Assembly: GCF_030651185.1 (NCBI RefSeq) | Contig: NZ_JAUSCJ010000006.1 | Coordinates: 186,001-250,000 of the forward strand | Direction of reading: 5' to 3' | Source: Phenylobacterium sp. | GTDB taxonomy: Bacteria > Pseudomonadota > Alphaproteobacteria > Caulobacterales > Caulobacteraceae | DNA: 64,000 nucleotides | The notes under the pieces: model-generated | Seen by the model: the letters and a program-made list of their open reading frames with translations, nothing else | Databases searched by the model: none | What the model was told of the DNA's origin: nothing | Translations under genes and position numbers: made by a program | Part shown: piece by piece, positions 29,266 through 39,595 of the stretch | How positions within the stretch are numbered: the first letter of the stretch is position 1 | Layout: every line of letters begins with the position of its first letter

Positions 29266-29853
29266 GTGCCCGAGACCGAACAGCTCCAGCTCGAGCAGCT
29301 TCGCGAGGCCCTGGCCTCGGCCAAGCAGATCGGAGCCGCCCAGGCCCAGCGACTGCGCGAGCAGGACCTGGTGCTCAGCGGCACCGCCACCCTGCAGGCC
29401 GAGGACGAGCTCACGGTCCTGCTGGCGCGCGCCTTCGACGTGCTGCGCCAGGCCCTGGATTTCGAAGTGGCCCTGGTGCTGGAACCGCACGACGGACCAG
29501 AGGGCCCTGGATTCGTCTGCAGCGCGGCCACCGATCCCGACGCCCTGGCGGGGGGCGGCCTCTACGCCCCGGTGGCGACCCCGGGGGGGAGCGGCCTGCT
29601 GATCCTCTGCACCTCGGAACTGGGCGCCTATTCGGCCAGGGACCTGCAGTTGGTCTCGCGCCTGGGCCTGTTGATTTCCCAGACCCTGGCCGCCGGTCAG
29701 AGCCGCGGCCTGGCCGAGGCCCTGGAGGCCGGGGCGAGCGCCCATGTCGCCAAGCCGATCGGCCCCCAGGCCCTGATCCGGACCATGCTGGAACTGTGGG
29801 ACGCCGCCCTGACCGATCAGGATCTCGACAACGTCGCGATGGGCGTCGCCTAG
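29266..29853 (+). CDS. FIST-partner signalling protein, GAF-like region fused to a receiver-domain tail (probable kinase remnant)
   Basis: A 195-aa protein from GTG 29266. Residues 1-45 are a helical segment rich in Gln/Glu/Arg; 50-140 resemble a GAF-like sensor (ARAFDVLRQALDFEVALVLE, SGLLILCTSELGAYSARD). From about 147 the sequence becomes LAEALEAGASAHVAKPIGPQ, the last part of a receiver domain with its conserved Lys-Pro. HisKA and HATPase domains and the receiver's Asp are missing. FIST genes are typically followed by hybrid histidine kinases, so this looks like one that lost its kinase core by in-frame deletion. Confidence 0.65.
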   Translation: MPETEQLQLEQLREALASAKQIGAAQAQRLREQDLVLSGTATLQAEDELTVLLARAFDVLRQALDFEVALVLEPHDGPEGPGFVCSAATDPDALAGGGLYAPVATPGGSGLLILCTSELGAYSARDLQLVSRLGLLISQTLAAGQSRGLAEALEAGASAHVAKPIGPQALIRTMLELWDAALTDQDLDNVAMGVA

Positions 29854-29986
29854 AGCGCGCCGCCTGGCCTAGTCTCCATCCGGCGAGATCAGCGGCGGCG
29901 CCAGGAAGCCTCACCTGGACGGGGAACCTCACTGATCTCTCGGCGAATCCCAGGTTTGCGCGTAAAGCTTGCGAACCCTAGCCGCG

Positions 29987-30015
29987 TTGACACTTGGTGG
30001 GGCGCTGCTTAAGTC
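29987..30015 (+). promoter_or_regulatory. Putative housekeeping promoter of secA
   Basis: TTGACA at 29987-29992, 17 bases, then TAAGTC at 30010-30015; the GCTTAAGTC overlap also resembles the Caulobacter -10 type. It would give a leader of about 90 nt before secA. The rest of the 255-bp gap (29854-30108) holds nothing else I recognise. Confidence 0.45.
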
Positions 30016-30108
30016 TCGCGCGCCCTGAAAAGAGCGGAATTTCCGGGCAGGCGAAGGGTCCCTAAGCGGCCGCCGCCGCGCCCCGCATCATCCGGACGTC
30101 CCCCTCGC

Positions 30109-32871
<2,763 letters not shown>

Positions 32872-32972
32872 CCTCGAGCCGCCCGCTGAGCCGCCCGATC
32901 CACGCCTGCGGGCTTGCGCCCGCGCGCCTCGCCGCCTAGCAACGGGGGCGATTGCGGGGAAGGTTCAACTAT

Positions 32973-34244
32973 ATGCGTATCGTTATTGTTGGCGCCGGGA
33001 TCGGCGGCCTCACCCTGGCGCTCAGCCTGCACGCCGCCGGCATCGAGGCGGTGGTCTATGAGGCGGCCCCGGAAATCCTGCCGCTGGGCGTGGGCATCAA
33101 TGTGCTGCCCCACGCGGTGCGGGAACTGACGGATCTGGGCCTCGCCGACCGGCTTGCCGACAACGCCATCGCCACCCAAGCCCTGATGTACGCCAACAAG
33201 TTCGGCCAGGAGATCTGGCGCGAGCCGCGCGGCCGCCACGCCGGCTACCACTGGCCGCAATACTCCATCCATCGCGGGGTGCTGCAGCTGCTGCTGTTCA
33301 ACGCGGTGCGCGAGCGGCTGGGCGCCAAGGCGGTGCATCTCGATCACGAGGCCACCGGGGTCGAGACCAGTCCGGACGGCGCCACCGTCAGCTTCCGCTC
33401 GAAGACAACCGGCGCGCCGCTGCAAAGCGCCCACGGCGATCTGGTGGTGGCCTGCGACGGCATCCACTCGGCCCTGCGCGCCCAATTCTATCCCGACGAG
33501 GGCCCGCCGGTGTGGAACCGCCGGGTGCTGTGGCGCGGGGTCACCGAGAGCGCGCCCTTCCTCGGTGGGGCGACCATGGTCATGGCCGGGCACCAGGACA
33601 TGAAGTTCGTCTGCTACCCCATCGACCCCAAGGCCGCCGGGCGCGGGACCTCCACCATCAACTGGATCGCCGAGCTGCGCTTCCCCGATACGGTGGAGTG
33701 GCGGCGCGAGGACTGGAACCGCAAGGGCGACCTGGCCGACTTCCTGCCGCGGTTCGAGAGCTGGGACTTCGGCTGGCTGGACGTACCGGAGATCATCCGC
33801 GGCGCGGGCCAGGTCTTTGAGTATCCGCTTGTCGACCGCGACCCCGTCGACCGCTGGACCTTCGGGCGCACGACCCTGCTGGGGGACGCCGCCCACCCGA
33901 TGTACCCGATCGGCTCCAACGGGGCCTCACAGGCGGTGCTGGACGCCCGGACACTGGCCTACGACCTCGCCACGCAACCGACCCTCGACGCGGCCCTGGC
34001 GGCCTATGAGTCCGCGCGTAGACCCGCCACCAGCCGCATCGTGCTGTCCAACCGCGGCAACGGCCCCGAACAGGTCATGCAGATGGCGGAGGAGCGGGCG
34101 CCGAATGGCTTCTCCCACGTCCACGACGTGATCGGCCGCGAGGAGCTTGAGGCGACGGCTGGGGAATACAAGAAACTCGCCGGCTTCGACCGCGAGGCGC
34201 TGAACAATCGCGCCTCGCTGGTTGCGACCCGGGTCAGGGTCTAG
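32973..34244 (+). CDS. FAD-dependent monooxygenase (class A, PHBH fold)
   Basis: A 423-aa flavoprotein hydroxylase. ATG 32973 is preferred over the upstream in-frame start because GGGGAAGG lies about ten bases before it and the protein then opens directly on MRIVIVGAGIGGLTLAL (GxGxxG, residues 7-12). The DG motif (DLVVACDGIHSAL) and the GD motif (LLGDAAHPMYPIGSNG) are intact. It uses NAD(P)H and O2 to hydroxylate an aromatic ring; the substrate is unknown. Plausibly part of the oxidative catabolic genes that follow. Confidence 0.92.
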   Translation: MRIVIVGAGIGGLTLALSLHAAGIEAVVYEAAPEILPLGVGINVLPHAVRELTDLGLADRLADNAIATQALMYANKFGQEIWREPRGRHAGYHWPQYSIHRGVLQLLLFNAVRERLGAKAVHLDHEATGVETSPDGATVSFRSKTTGAPLQSAHGDLVVACDGIHSALRAQFYPDEGPPVWNRRVLWRGVTESAPFLGGATMVMAGHQDMKFVCYPIDPKAAGRGTSTINWIAELRFPDTVEWRREDWNRKGDLADFLPRFESWDFGWLDVPEIIRGAGQVFEYPLVDRDPVDRWTFGRTTLLGDAAHPMYPIGSNGASQAVLDARTLAYDLATQPTLDAALAAYESARRPATSRIVLSNRGNGPEQVMQMAEERAPNGFSHVHDVIGREELEATAGEYKKLAGFDREALNNRASLVATRVRV

Positions 34245-34324
34245 CCGAAGGCATGACCTGACGCAGTCGTCATCGCCATGCTGATCGTCACCACCAGCGA
34301 GAGCAGCGGCCACAGGATTTTCAC
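34241..34324 (-). CDS. Possible 27-aa hydrophobic small protein
   Basis: GTG 34324 is preceded by GGAG (34334-34331, minus strand) at good spacing and opens a 27-codon frame: MKILWPLLSLVV, then TISMAMTTASGHAFG and TAG. It is a single hydrophobic helix with a positively charged start, like a small membrane or leader peptide. Its stop overlaps the convergent monooxygenase stop. There is no homology evidence; composition and ribosome site are the only support. Confidence 0.35.
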   Translation of the reverse strand: MKILWPLLSLVVTISMAMTTASGHAFG

Positions 34325-34443
34325 AGTCGTCTCCAAGGGTGGAATGCGTCGCGGGGGGAGCGGCGACAGACCGTATATGGGGGGAGCTTGACCTTTGCGG
34401 GAGGGGTCAGTTTCGCAGACCCGCTCTGCAGGACTGCATGGGG

Positions 34444-34833
34444 TCAGGCCGGGGGCTCGGCCAGGGTCACGTAGAGCTCGCTCTCGATCACCCACTGGCC
34501 GGTGACCTTCCTCCAGACAGCCAGGTATGTCCCCGTCAGGGTGGGCGATCCGCGCCAGGTGGCCGCCCAGGTTCCGGTCTCGGCGGCCCTGGCCTCATCC
34601 TGGTCAGGGCGGACGCTCTCGGTGGTGCGCAGATAGGTGACGAAGCTGGGATCGCGGAACTGGTTCTCGAAGGCGGCCAGAACCGAGTCCACCCCCACCA
34701 TCAGGCTGCCGTCCCCGGCGATCAGGTTGATGTCGGGCGCGAGGAAGGGCCGCAGGCGGGCGGCCTCATGGGATGCAATCAGCTTGTTGGTCAGCTTGCG
34801 CCGGGCGCGGATGGCGGTCTCTGCCGGCGTCAC
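34444..34833 (-). CDS. DUF4440/SnoaL-like (NTF2-fold) protein
   Basis: A 129-aa protein from GTG 34833, which overlaps the quinone-reductase stop (34830-34833). RRKLTNKLIASHEAARLRPF, then INLIAGDGSLMVGVDSVLAAF and TGTWAATWRG, LTGTYLAVWRKVTGQWVIES show the cone-shaped NTF2 fold of DUF4440 proteins. These are small enzymes or ligand binders without a common reaction. Its coupling behind the quinone reductase and DoxX genes suggests a shared function. Confidence 0.82.
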   Translation of the reverse strand: MTPAETAIRARRKLTNKLIASHEAARLRPFLAPDINLIAGDGSLMVGVDSVLAAFENQFRDPSFVTYLRTTESVRPDQDEARAAETGTWAATWRGSPTLTGTYLAVWRKVTGQWVIESELYVTLAEPPA

Positions 34834-35810
34834 GGCTCGACGACCACCGTACCGACCTTGGAGCCCGCCTCCACCAGCTCGTGAGCCCCCGCGCAATCTT
34901 CCAGCGGGAAGCGGCCGGCGACCGACAGGATGGGCTCGCCCGTGCCAATCCAGCGGGTGATGTCCTGCTGCGCCCGCTTGCGCGCCTCTGGCGGCGAGAT
35001 CGGCAGGTAGACCCCGTGCACCCCGAGGTTCAGACCCATCAGGGCGCCCGCCGGGACCTCCGGCTCGCGGGCCCCCTTGGTGGCGTAGAAGGCCACCGTG
35101 CCGTTCACCCGGACCACTTGCAGGGTGGTGGCGATGTTGCCGCCGAAGTCGACATCGACGACGTGGTGGCCCCCCTCTCCGCCCGTCAGCTCGCGGACCC
35201 GCTTGGCCACCTTCTCCTGGCGGTAGTCGATGACGTGGTCTGCGCCGCCGGCCCGGGCGCGCTGCGCCTTCTCCTCGGAACTGACCGTCGCGATCACCGT
35301 GGCGCCGGCCCACTTGGCGAGTTGCACCGCGTAGTGCCCCACGGCGCCCGCCCCGCCGGTCACCAGCACGGTGCGCCCCTGGACGGGTCCGGCCACGAAC
35401 AGGCTGCGATGGGCGGTCATGCAGGGGATGCCGAGGGTCGCGCCCTCCGCGAAGGAGACGTTATCGGGCAGCTCCATCAAGAGGTCGGTGTCGAGCTCGA
35501 TGTACTCGGCCGCCGAGCCGAAGGCCCGGCCGTTGCGCTGGCCGTTGTAGAACCAGACCCGCTTGCCGATCCAGCTGGCCGCCACCCCCGGCCCCACGGC
35601 CTCGACGACGCCCGCGCCGTCGCTGTTGGGGGTGATGCGGGGATAGGCCATGGCGGCGGGGCCGCCGCGCATGCCGGCGTCGGAGGGGTTCACCCCCGAG
35701 GCCTTGATGCGGATCAGGGCTTGGCCGTGTCCCGGTTCGGGGGTAGGGCGGTCGCCGTACTCCAGGACCTCCCGGGCGGGGCCGGTGCGATCGTACCAGA
35801 TGGCCTTCAT
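34830..35810 (-). CDS. Zinc-independent NADPH:quinone reductase (MDR superfamily)
   Basis: A 326-aa medium-chain reductase from ATG 35810, which overlaps the DoxX stop (35807-35810). It opens MKAIWYDRTGPAREVLEYGD, has the substrate loop ASGVNPSDAGMRGG and a Rossmann turn VLVTGGAGAVGHYAVQLAKW. No zinc-binding cysteines are present, so it belongs to the quinone oxidoreductase/zeta-crystallin type, which reduces quinones or enones with NADPH. Forms a DoxX-QOR-DUF4440 operon. Confidence 0.93.
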   Translation of the reverse strand: MKAIWYDRTGPAREVLEYGDRPTPEPGHGQALIRIKASGVNPSDAGMRGGPAAMAYPRITPNSDGAGVVEAVGPGVAASWIGKRVWFYNGQRNGRAFGSAAEYIELDTDLLMELPDNVSFAEGATLGIPCMTAHRSLFVAGPVQGRTVLVTGGAGAVGHYAVQLAKWAGATVIATVSSEEKAQRARAGGADHVIDYRQEKVAKRVRELTGGEGGHHVVDVDFGGNIATTLQVVRVNGTVAFYATKGAREPEVPAGALMGLNLGVHGVYLPISPPEARKRAQQDITRWIGTGEPILSVAGRFPLEDCAGAHELVEAGSKVGTVVVEP

Positions 35811-36244
35811 GGCTTGGGCTCCTGCTTGAACGGCCAGCTGATCACCCCGCCAGCAAACAGGGCCCACCAGACGAAGACCGGCTGAAAGGCCAGGCGGGGC
35901 CCGTGATACCACCAGCTCGACGGCAGCCCGCCGACAGTCACATCGCCGAAGGCGTGATGCAGGTTGGCCGGATAGACGCCCACGGCGTAGAGCGCCAGCA
36001 TCACGCCCGATATCCATCGCAGGCGCGGGATCAGCAAGCCGAACCCGCCCAGGATCTCGCAGACCCCGGTGAACAGCACCACCTCCAGCGGATACGGAAC
36101 CCAGGCCGGCATGATGGCCAGGAACCCCGGCGCGCTGCGCAGGTGGACGATCCCGAAGGCGATGTAGATGACCGCCAGCAGCCAGCGCAGGACCGCGCGG
36201 AGACGGGGATGGGGAAGCGGCTCGGGTCGCGCCAGGAAGGTCAT
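35807..36244 (-). CDS. DoxX family membrane protein
   Basis: About 145 aa from ATG 36244 (ATG 36265 would add seven residues). Four TM helices are visible: LRWLLAVIYIAFGIVHL, PYPLEVVLFTGVCEILGGFG, WISGVMLALYAVGVYPANL and PVFVWWALFAGGVISW. DoxX-like proteins are small membrane proteins often paired with oxidoreductases; some act in oxidative-stress complexes. First gene of the DoxX-quinone reductase-DUF4440 operon. Confidence 0.85.
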   Translation of the reverse strand: MTFLARPEPLPHPRLRAVLRWLLAVIYIAFGIVHLRSAPGFLAIMPAWVPYPLEVVLFTGVCEILGGFGLLIPRLRWISGVMLALYAVGVYPANLHHAFGDVTVGGLPSSWWYHGPRLAFQPVFVWWALFAGGVISWPFKQEPKP

Positions 36245-36290
36245 GGCGCGATGGTGGGCGCCCATGCTCGCCGGAGCAAGCTCCCATCGA

Positions 36291-36385
36291 CGTCATCCCG
36301 GCCGTAGCGCAGCGGAGAGCCGGGACCCAGGGGAGGTGCGCACGGCCCCTGGGTCCCGGATCGCCTATCGGCGTCCGGGATGACG
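36291..36385. repeat. 95-bp nested inverted repeat (dispersed palindromic element)
   Basis: Outer arms CGTCATCCCGG (36291-36301) and CCGGGATGACG (36375-36385) enclose perfect 14-bp inner arms at 36320-36333 and 36346-36359 (CCGGGACCCAGGGG and its complement). The 'GTCATCCCGG' ends are typical of miniature palindromic repeats found in many copies in alphaproteobacterial genomes. It fills almost all of the gap between the DoxX and carotenoid-oxygenase genes, and could also act as a terminator. Confidence 0.85.
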
Positions 36386-36392
36386 GCTATGT

Positions 36393-37781
36393 TCAGTCGG
36401 CCACCCAGTTGCCGTGGAAGCCGAAGGGCACGCGGCGCGGCATGTGGGCCATGCCGATGGGGCCCTTGGCGACGTCGAGGGCTTCGAAGACCACGAAGTC
36501 GCTGCGGTCCTCGGCGGCGCGGTAGACCACCGCCGTCAGCCAGCCATCGCCCTCCGGCGCATCGGCCGAACGCGGGGTGAAGACCGGCTCCGAGGTCATG
36601 TCGCCGCCGGTGAAGGCGTGGACCTGGCGCTTGCCGGTGGCAAGGTCGAGGTGGGCGATGGCGTTCAGCTTCACCGATTTCGCATTGGTGGTGTCGCCGG
36701 CATAGAAGCCGTGACGATAGGCGCCGCCGGCCAGCCGCTCGTCGAAGCGCGGGAACTCGCAGTCGAGGTCGTCGATGGCCTCTTCCTTGATGGCGTCGCT
36801 GGCTCCGGAGAGATCAAAGGTCCAGCGGGTCAGGCGCGCGGCGGTGCGAAGGCCGGGCGAGCCATCGGCCATGGGGAACAGCGGGGCGGCGTCATAGCGG
36901 GCCACCTCGGCGATGATCTTGCCGTCCGCCTCATGGGCGTTCATCGGGTGGAAGACGTAGCAGGCCGGCACGTTGAACCAGCGGAGGGTGGAGACGTCGG
37001 CGTCGCGGCGCATGACGCCGACATAACCGGCCTTCTCCGGCTCCCAGGCATAGGCCGGCAGGCCCTTCATGGCCCGCTCAAGGCTGCCGGTGAGCGGCAG
37101 GACCGGGAACAGCACGTAGTTCTCGGTGACCAGGAAGTCATGGATCATGGCCGAATAGGGGGCCTGGAAATCCGAGCGCCGGGTCACCACGCCGCTTGCG
37201 TCGGTGACGCCATAGCTCATCCCCGCCGACAGCGGCGCCTCGCCGACGCCATAGCCGAACCAGACCATCTCGCCGGTCTTGGGATCGATCTTCGGGTGGG
37301 CGGTCACCCGGCCCTTGTACTGCTGCGCATAGCCCTTGGGGGCCATGGTTCCCGGCGCGACCTCGAAGGGCATGTGCCCCTCTTCCAAGGCGAGCAGGCG
37401 GCCGGCGTGCCAGAGGATGTTGGTGTTGGCCACGCCGCTGTCCTTGCCGACGGCGACAGGGTCAGTGAGCATCGGGTTGAAGCCGCCGAACAGCGAGCGG
37501 CCATGCTCGTGCTCCAGCTCCCACTTCGGCGTGCGGACATAGCGGTTGCGGTAGCTGACATTGCCGTCCTCGACCCGGAACGCGTGCAGCATGCCGTCGC
37601 CCGTGAACCAGTGATAGTTCGGGTCCTTGGGCTCGAACTGCGGATTGGGCCCGGTGCGGTAGAGGGTCCCCCGCAGGCCCGCGGGGATCTCACCGGTGAC
37701 CGGCAGATCAAAGTCGTCCTCGGAACGCACGGGGGCGAAGTTGCCGCCGAGATAGGGATTGATGCGAACGTCGCCGTCCAT
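36393..37781 (-). CDS. Carotenoid cleavage oxygenase family protein
   Basis: A 462-aa non-haem iron dioxygenase of the RPE65/CCO family. The four iron-binding histidines are in VTAHPKIDPKTGEMVWFGYG, SAMIHDFLVTENYVLF, YVFHPMNAHEADGK and the C-terminal VPFGFHGNWV. Opening motif GNFAPVRSEDDFDLPVTGEIP and LYRTGPNPQFEP are typical. Family members cleave carotenoids, stilbenes or phenylpropenes such as isoeugenol. The nearby epoxide hydrolase, DUF2855 and TetR genes suggest an aromatic or terpenoid substrate, which is inference. Confidence 0.93.
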   Translation of the reverse strand: MDGDVRINPYLGGNFAPVRSEDDFDLPVTGEIPAGLRGTLYRTGPNPQFEPKDPNYHWFTGDGMLHAFRVEDGNVSYRNRYVRTPKWELEHEHGRSLFGGFNPMLTDPVAVGKDSGVANTNILWHAGRLLALEEGHMPFEVAPGTMAPKGYAQQYKGRVTAHPKIDPKTGEMVWFGYGVGEAPLSAGMSYGVTDASGVVTRRSDFQAPYSAMIHDFLVTENYVLFPVLPLTGSLERAMKGLPAYAWEPEKAGYVGVMRRDADVSTLRWFNVPACYVFHPMNAHEADGKIIAEVARYDAAPLFPMADGSPGLRTAARLTRWTFDLSGASDAIKEEAIDDLDCEFPRFDERLAGGAYRHGFYAGDTTNAKSVKLNAIAHLDLATGKRQVHAFTGGDMTSEPVFTPRSADAPEGDGWLTAVVYRAAEDRSDFVVFEALDVAKGPIGMAHMPRRVPFGFHGNWVAD

Positions 37782-37807
37782 GGCTTTGCTCCCGTGGTTT
37801 GACCGGT

Positions 37808-38854
37808 TCAGGCCGGCCGGATGATGTGTCCGTCCTGGGGCCGCACGCGACCCTCCAGGACCCTGTGATAGGCGTCGGTGAGACCTTGCTGACCCTCATG
37901 CTGCACGAGGTTCAGCCAGGGGCTGTCGGCGACGAAGGCGCGCAAGGCGGCGTCGAAGCGCGTTTCGACTTCGCCCGGACCCCAGTCGGCCATGCGCTTG
38001 CGGATCTGGTCGGGCGCGAAGAACAGGGTGGGGGTCGGGCCGGCGATGGCGGCGTCGTCACGGCCGGCTTCCCAGTGGGTGGCCCCGACGATGATGCTGC
38101 GGGTCAGAGCCTCGCCCAGGGCCGCATGCACCTTGGCGGTGGTGGCGCGGTCGCCGGCGAAGTCCACGAAGGCGGCGGGCCCCTTGGTCTTCAGCGCGCC
38201 GACCTCGTCATAGGTCAGGACCTTGTCGTAGAGACCCAGCCCCTCGATGGTCTTGGCGTTGGCCGGCGAACTCAGGCCGATGACTTCGCAGCCCCGCGCC
38301 TTGGCGAACCAGGCCAGGCCGAGCGCGGTCTTGCTGGACGCGCTGGAGAGCACCAGCGTGGTAAGCGCCCCGTCCTCGCCCAGGAAGTCGTCCAGCAGGA
38401 AGCTGGTCATCAGCAGGGGCCGCAGCAGGGCGCGGTGGTCGTCCAGCGGATCGGCCGGCGCCTCATTGTAGGCGTTGTAAGTCGGCGGCAGTTCGGCGCG
38501 GTGCGGCGCACGGTCGACGAAACCGGTTCGGGTCTTGGCGAGCTGCATGACGAAGCTGGTGGACATCGGCAGGTAGCCGAACAGCCGCAGACCCACGGGC
38601 GCGTCGGCGGTCCTGGACTCCGTCACCCTGGCGAAGCCCCAGACGGGAATGCGGCCCAGGCCGTCGGGCGCCGGGAAGAACGTCCAGTAGCCGAAGGCGT
38701 CGCCCATCAGTCCGTAGGTGACGTTGTTGGCGGTAAAGGAGAACCGCTCGACCTCCAGACGGACCTCGCCGTCGGCCAGGGCGGGCGCCTGCGCGGGGAC
38801 AATCTGCGCCTTGCGCAGGTCTTTGCGGTCCACAAGCAGGTCCCAAGCCGCCAT
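37808..38854 (-). CDS. DUF2855 family protein
   Basis: About 348 aa. ATG 38854 is preferred: an AAGGGATGG site sits at correct spacing, whereas for ATG 38863 the same AAGGG touches the start codon. The sequence (FSFTANNVTYGLMGDAFGYWTFFPAP, then PVWGFARV, LRLFGYLPMSTSFVM, LVLSSASSKTALGLAWFAK) matches DUF2855, a family related to medium-chain dehydrogenases without zinc ligands. The biochemical role is unknown to me. The gene is divergent from the TetR regulator with a palindromic operator between them, so its repression by that regulator is likely. Confidence 0.88.
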   Translation of the reverse strand: MAAWDLLVDRKDLRKAQIVPAQAPALADGEVRLEVERFSFTANNVTYGLMGDAFGYWTFFPAPDGLGRIPVWGFARVTESRTADAPVGLRLFGYLPMSTSFVMQLAKTRTGFVDRAPHRAELPPTYNAYNEAPADPLDDHRALLRPLLMTSFLLDDFLGEDGALTTLVLSSASSKTALGLAWFAKARGCEVIGLSSPANAKTIEGLGLYDKVLTYDEVGALKTKGPAAFVDFAGDRATTAKVHAALGEALTRSIIVGATHWEAGRDDAAIAGPTPTLFFAPDQIRKRMADWGPGEVETRFDAALRAFVADSPWLNLVQHEGQQGLTDAYHRVLEGRVRPQDGHIIRPA

Positions 38855-38875
38855 CGATTCCATCCCTTTTGTTTC

Positions 38876-38899
38876 TTACGTTGTAAATTTATTGCGTAA
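38876..38899. promoter_or_regulatory. 24-bp palindromic operator between DUF2855 and TetR genes
   Basis: TTACG (38876-38880) and CGTAA (38895-38899) flank a symmetric TAAATTTA core (38884-38891). Size, AT-rich centre and location between divergent regulator and target are typical of a TetR-family operator. It would cover promoter elements of both genes. Confidence 0.75.
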
Positions 38900-38942
38900 G
38901 AGGTAACGCCTTGCAAGCAGTTTGTTTGCTAGAGTTTCCGGT

Positions 38943-39536
38943 ATGCCCCGCGTCCTGTCCGAAACCGATGTCGCCGACTTCCGTGAGCGCCTGTGCGGGG
39001 TGGCCGAGAAGCTGTTCGCCGAACGCGGGCCTGACGCCGTGACCATGCGCCAACTGGCGTCGGAACTGGGGGTCAGCCCCATGACCCCCTACCGCTACTT
39101 CGCCGACAAGGAAGACATCCTGGCCGCGGTGCGGACCAATGGCTTCAACCGCTTCGCCCAGGCCCTGGAAGACGCCTACGCCAAGACCCAGGGCGCCCGG
39201 GCCAAGGGCGCGGCGGTGGGCGAGGCCTATCTGAACTTCGCCTTCGAACACCCGCAGACCTACAAGCTGATGTTCGACCTGGATCAGCCCCACGCCGAGA
39301 ACTATCCCGATCTCGTCGCGGCGGGACATCGGGCCCACGGCACCCAGACCCAGTACGTGAAGACCCTGGTGGCCGAAGGCGTGCTGCAGGGCGACCCCGA
39401 GGAGATCGGCAAGATGTTCTGGGCCGCGGCCCATGGCGCGGTGGGGCTGGAGCTGGCCGGCAAGATCCCGCCGGGCGCGGCGCGCGAACTGCATCGCCAG
39501 CTGAATCATGCCCTGGCGCGCGGTCTGCGTCCGTAA
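38943..39536 (+). CDS. TetR/AcrR family transcriptional regulator
   Basis: A 197-aa repressor from ATG 38943 (the frame opens earlier at TTG 38922). The HTH reads MRQLASELGVSPMTPYRYFADKEDILAAV, residues about 34-62; the rest is the helical ligand-binding domain with a TetR_C-like segment (LNFAFEHPQTYKLMFDL). It is divergent from DUF2855 across a clear palindrome and lies upstream of the epoxide hydrolase gene (59-bp gap), which could be in the same transcript. Confidence 0.93.
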   Translation: MPRVLSETDVADFRERLCGVAEKLFAERGPDAVTMRQLASELGVSPMTPYRYFADKEDILAAVRTNGFNRFAQALEDAYAKTQGARAKGAAVGEAYLNFAFEHPQTYKLMFDLDQPHAENYPDLVAAGHRAHGTQTQYVKTLVAEGVLQGDPEEIGKMFWAAAHGAVGLELAGKIPPGAARELHRQLNHALARGLRP

Positions 39537-39595
39537 GGCTTGACCGCCGTCGCGTCACCGGCCGAGGTTCGCGCCCAACAACAGGGGAAGCGCAC

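Noticed and set aside
28093..29745. 550-codon minus-strand frame spanning the FIST gene and its partner
   Set aside because: Antisense to two clear coding regions, no domain, and crosses two genes.
34241..34495. 84-codon minus-strand frame covering the monooxygenase 3' region
   Set aside because: Its upstream two thirds have no coding character or ribosome site; only the last 27 codons with their own GGAG-GTG were kept as a low-confidence gene.
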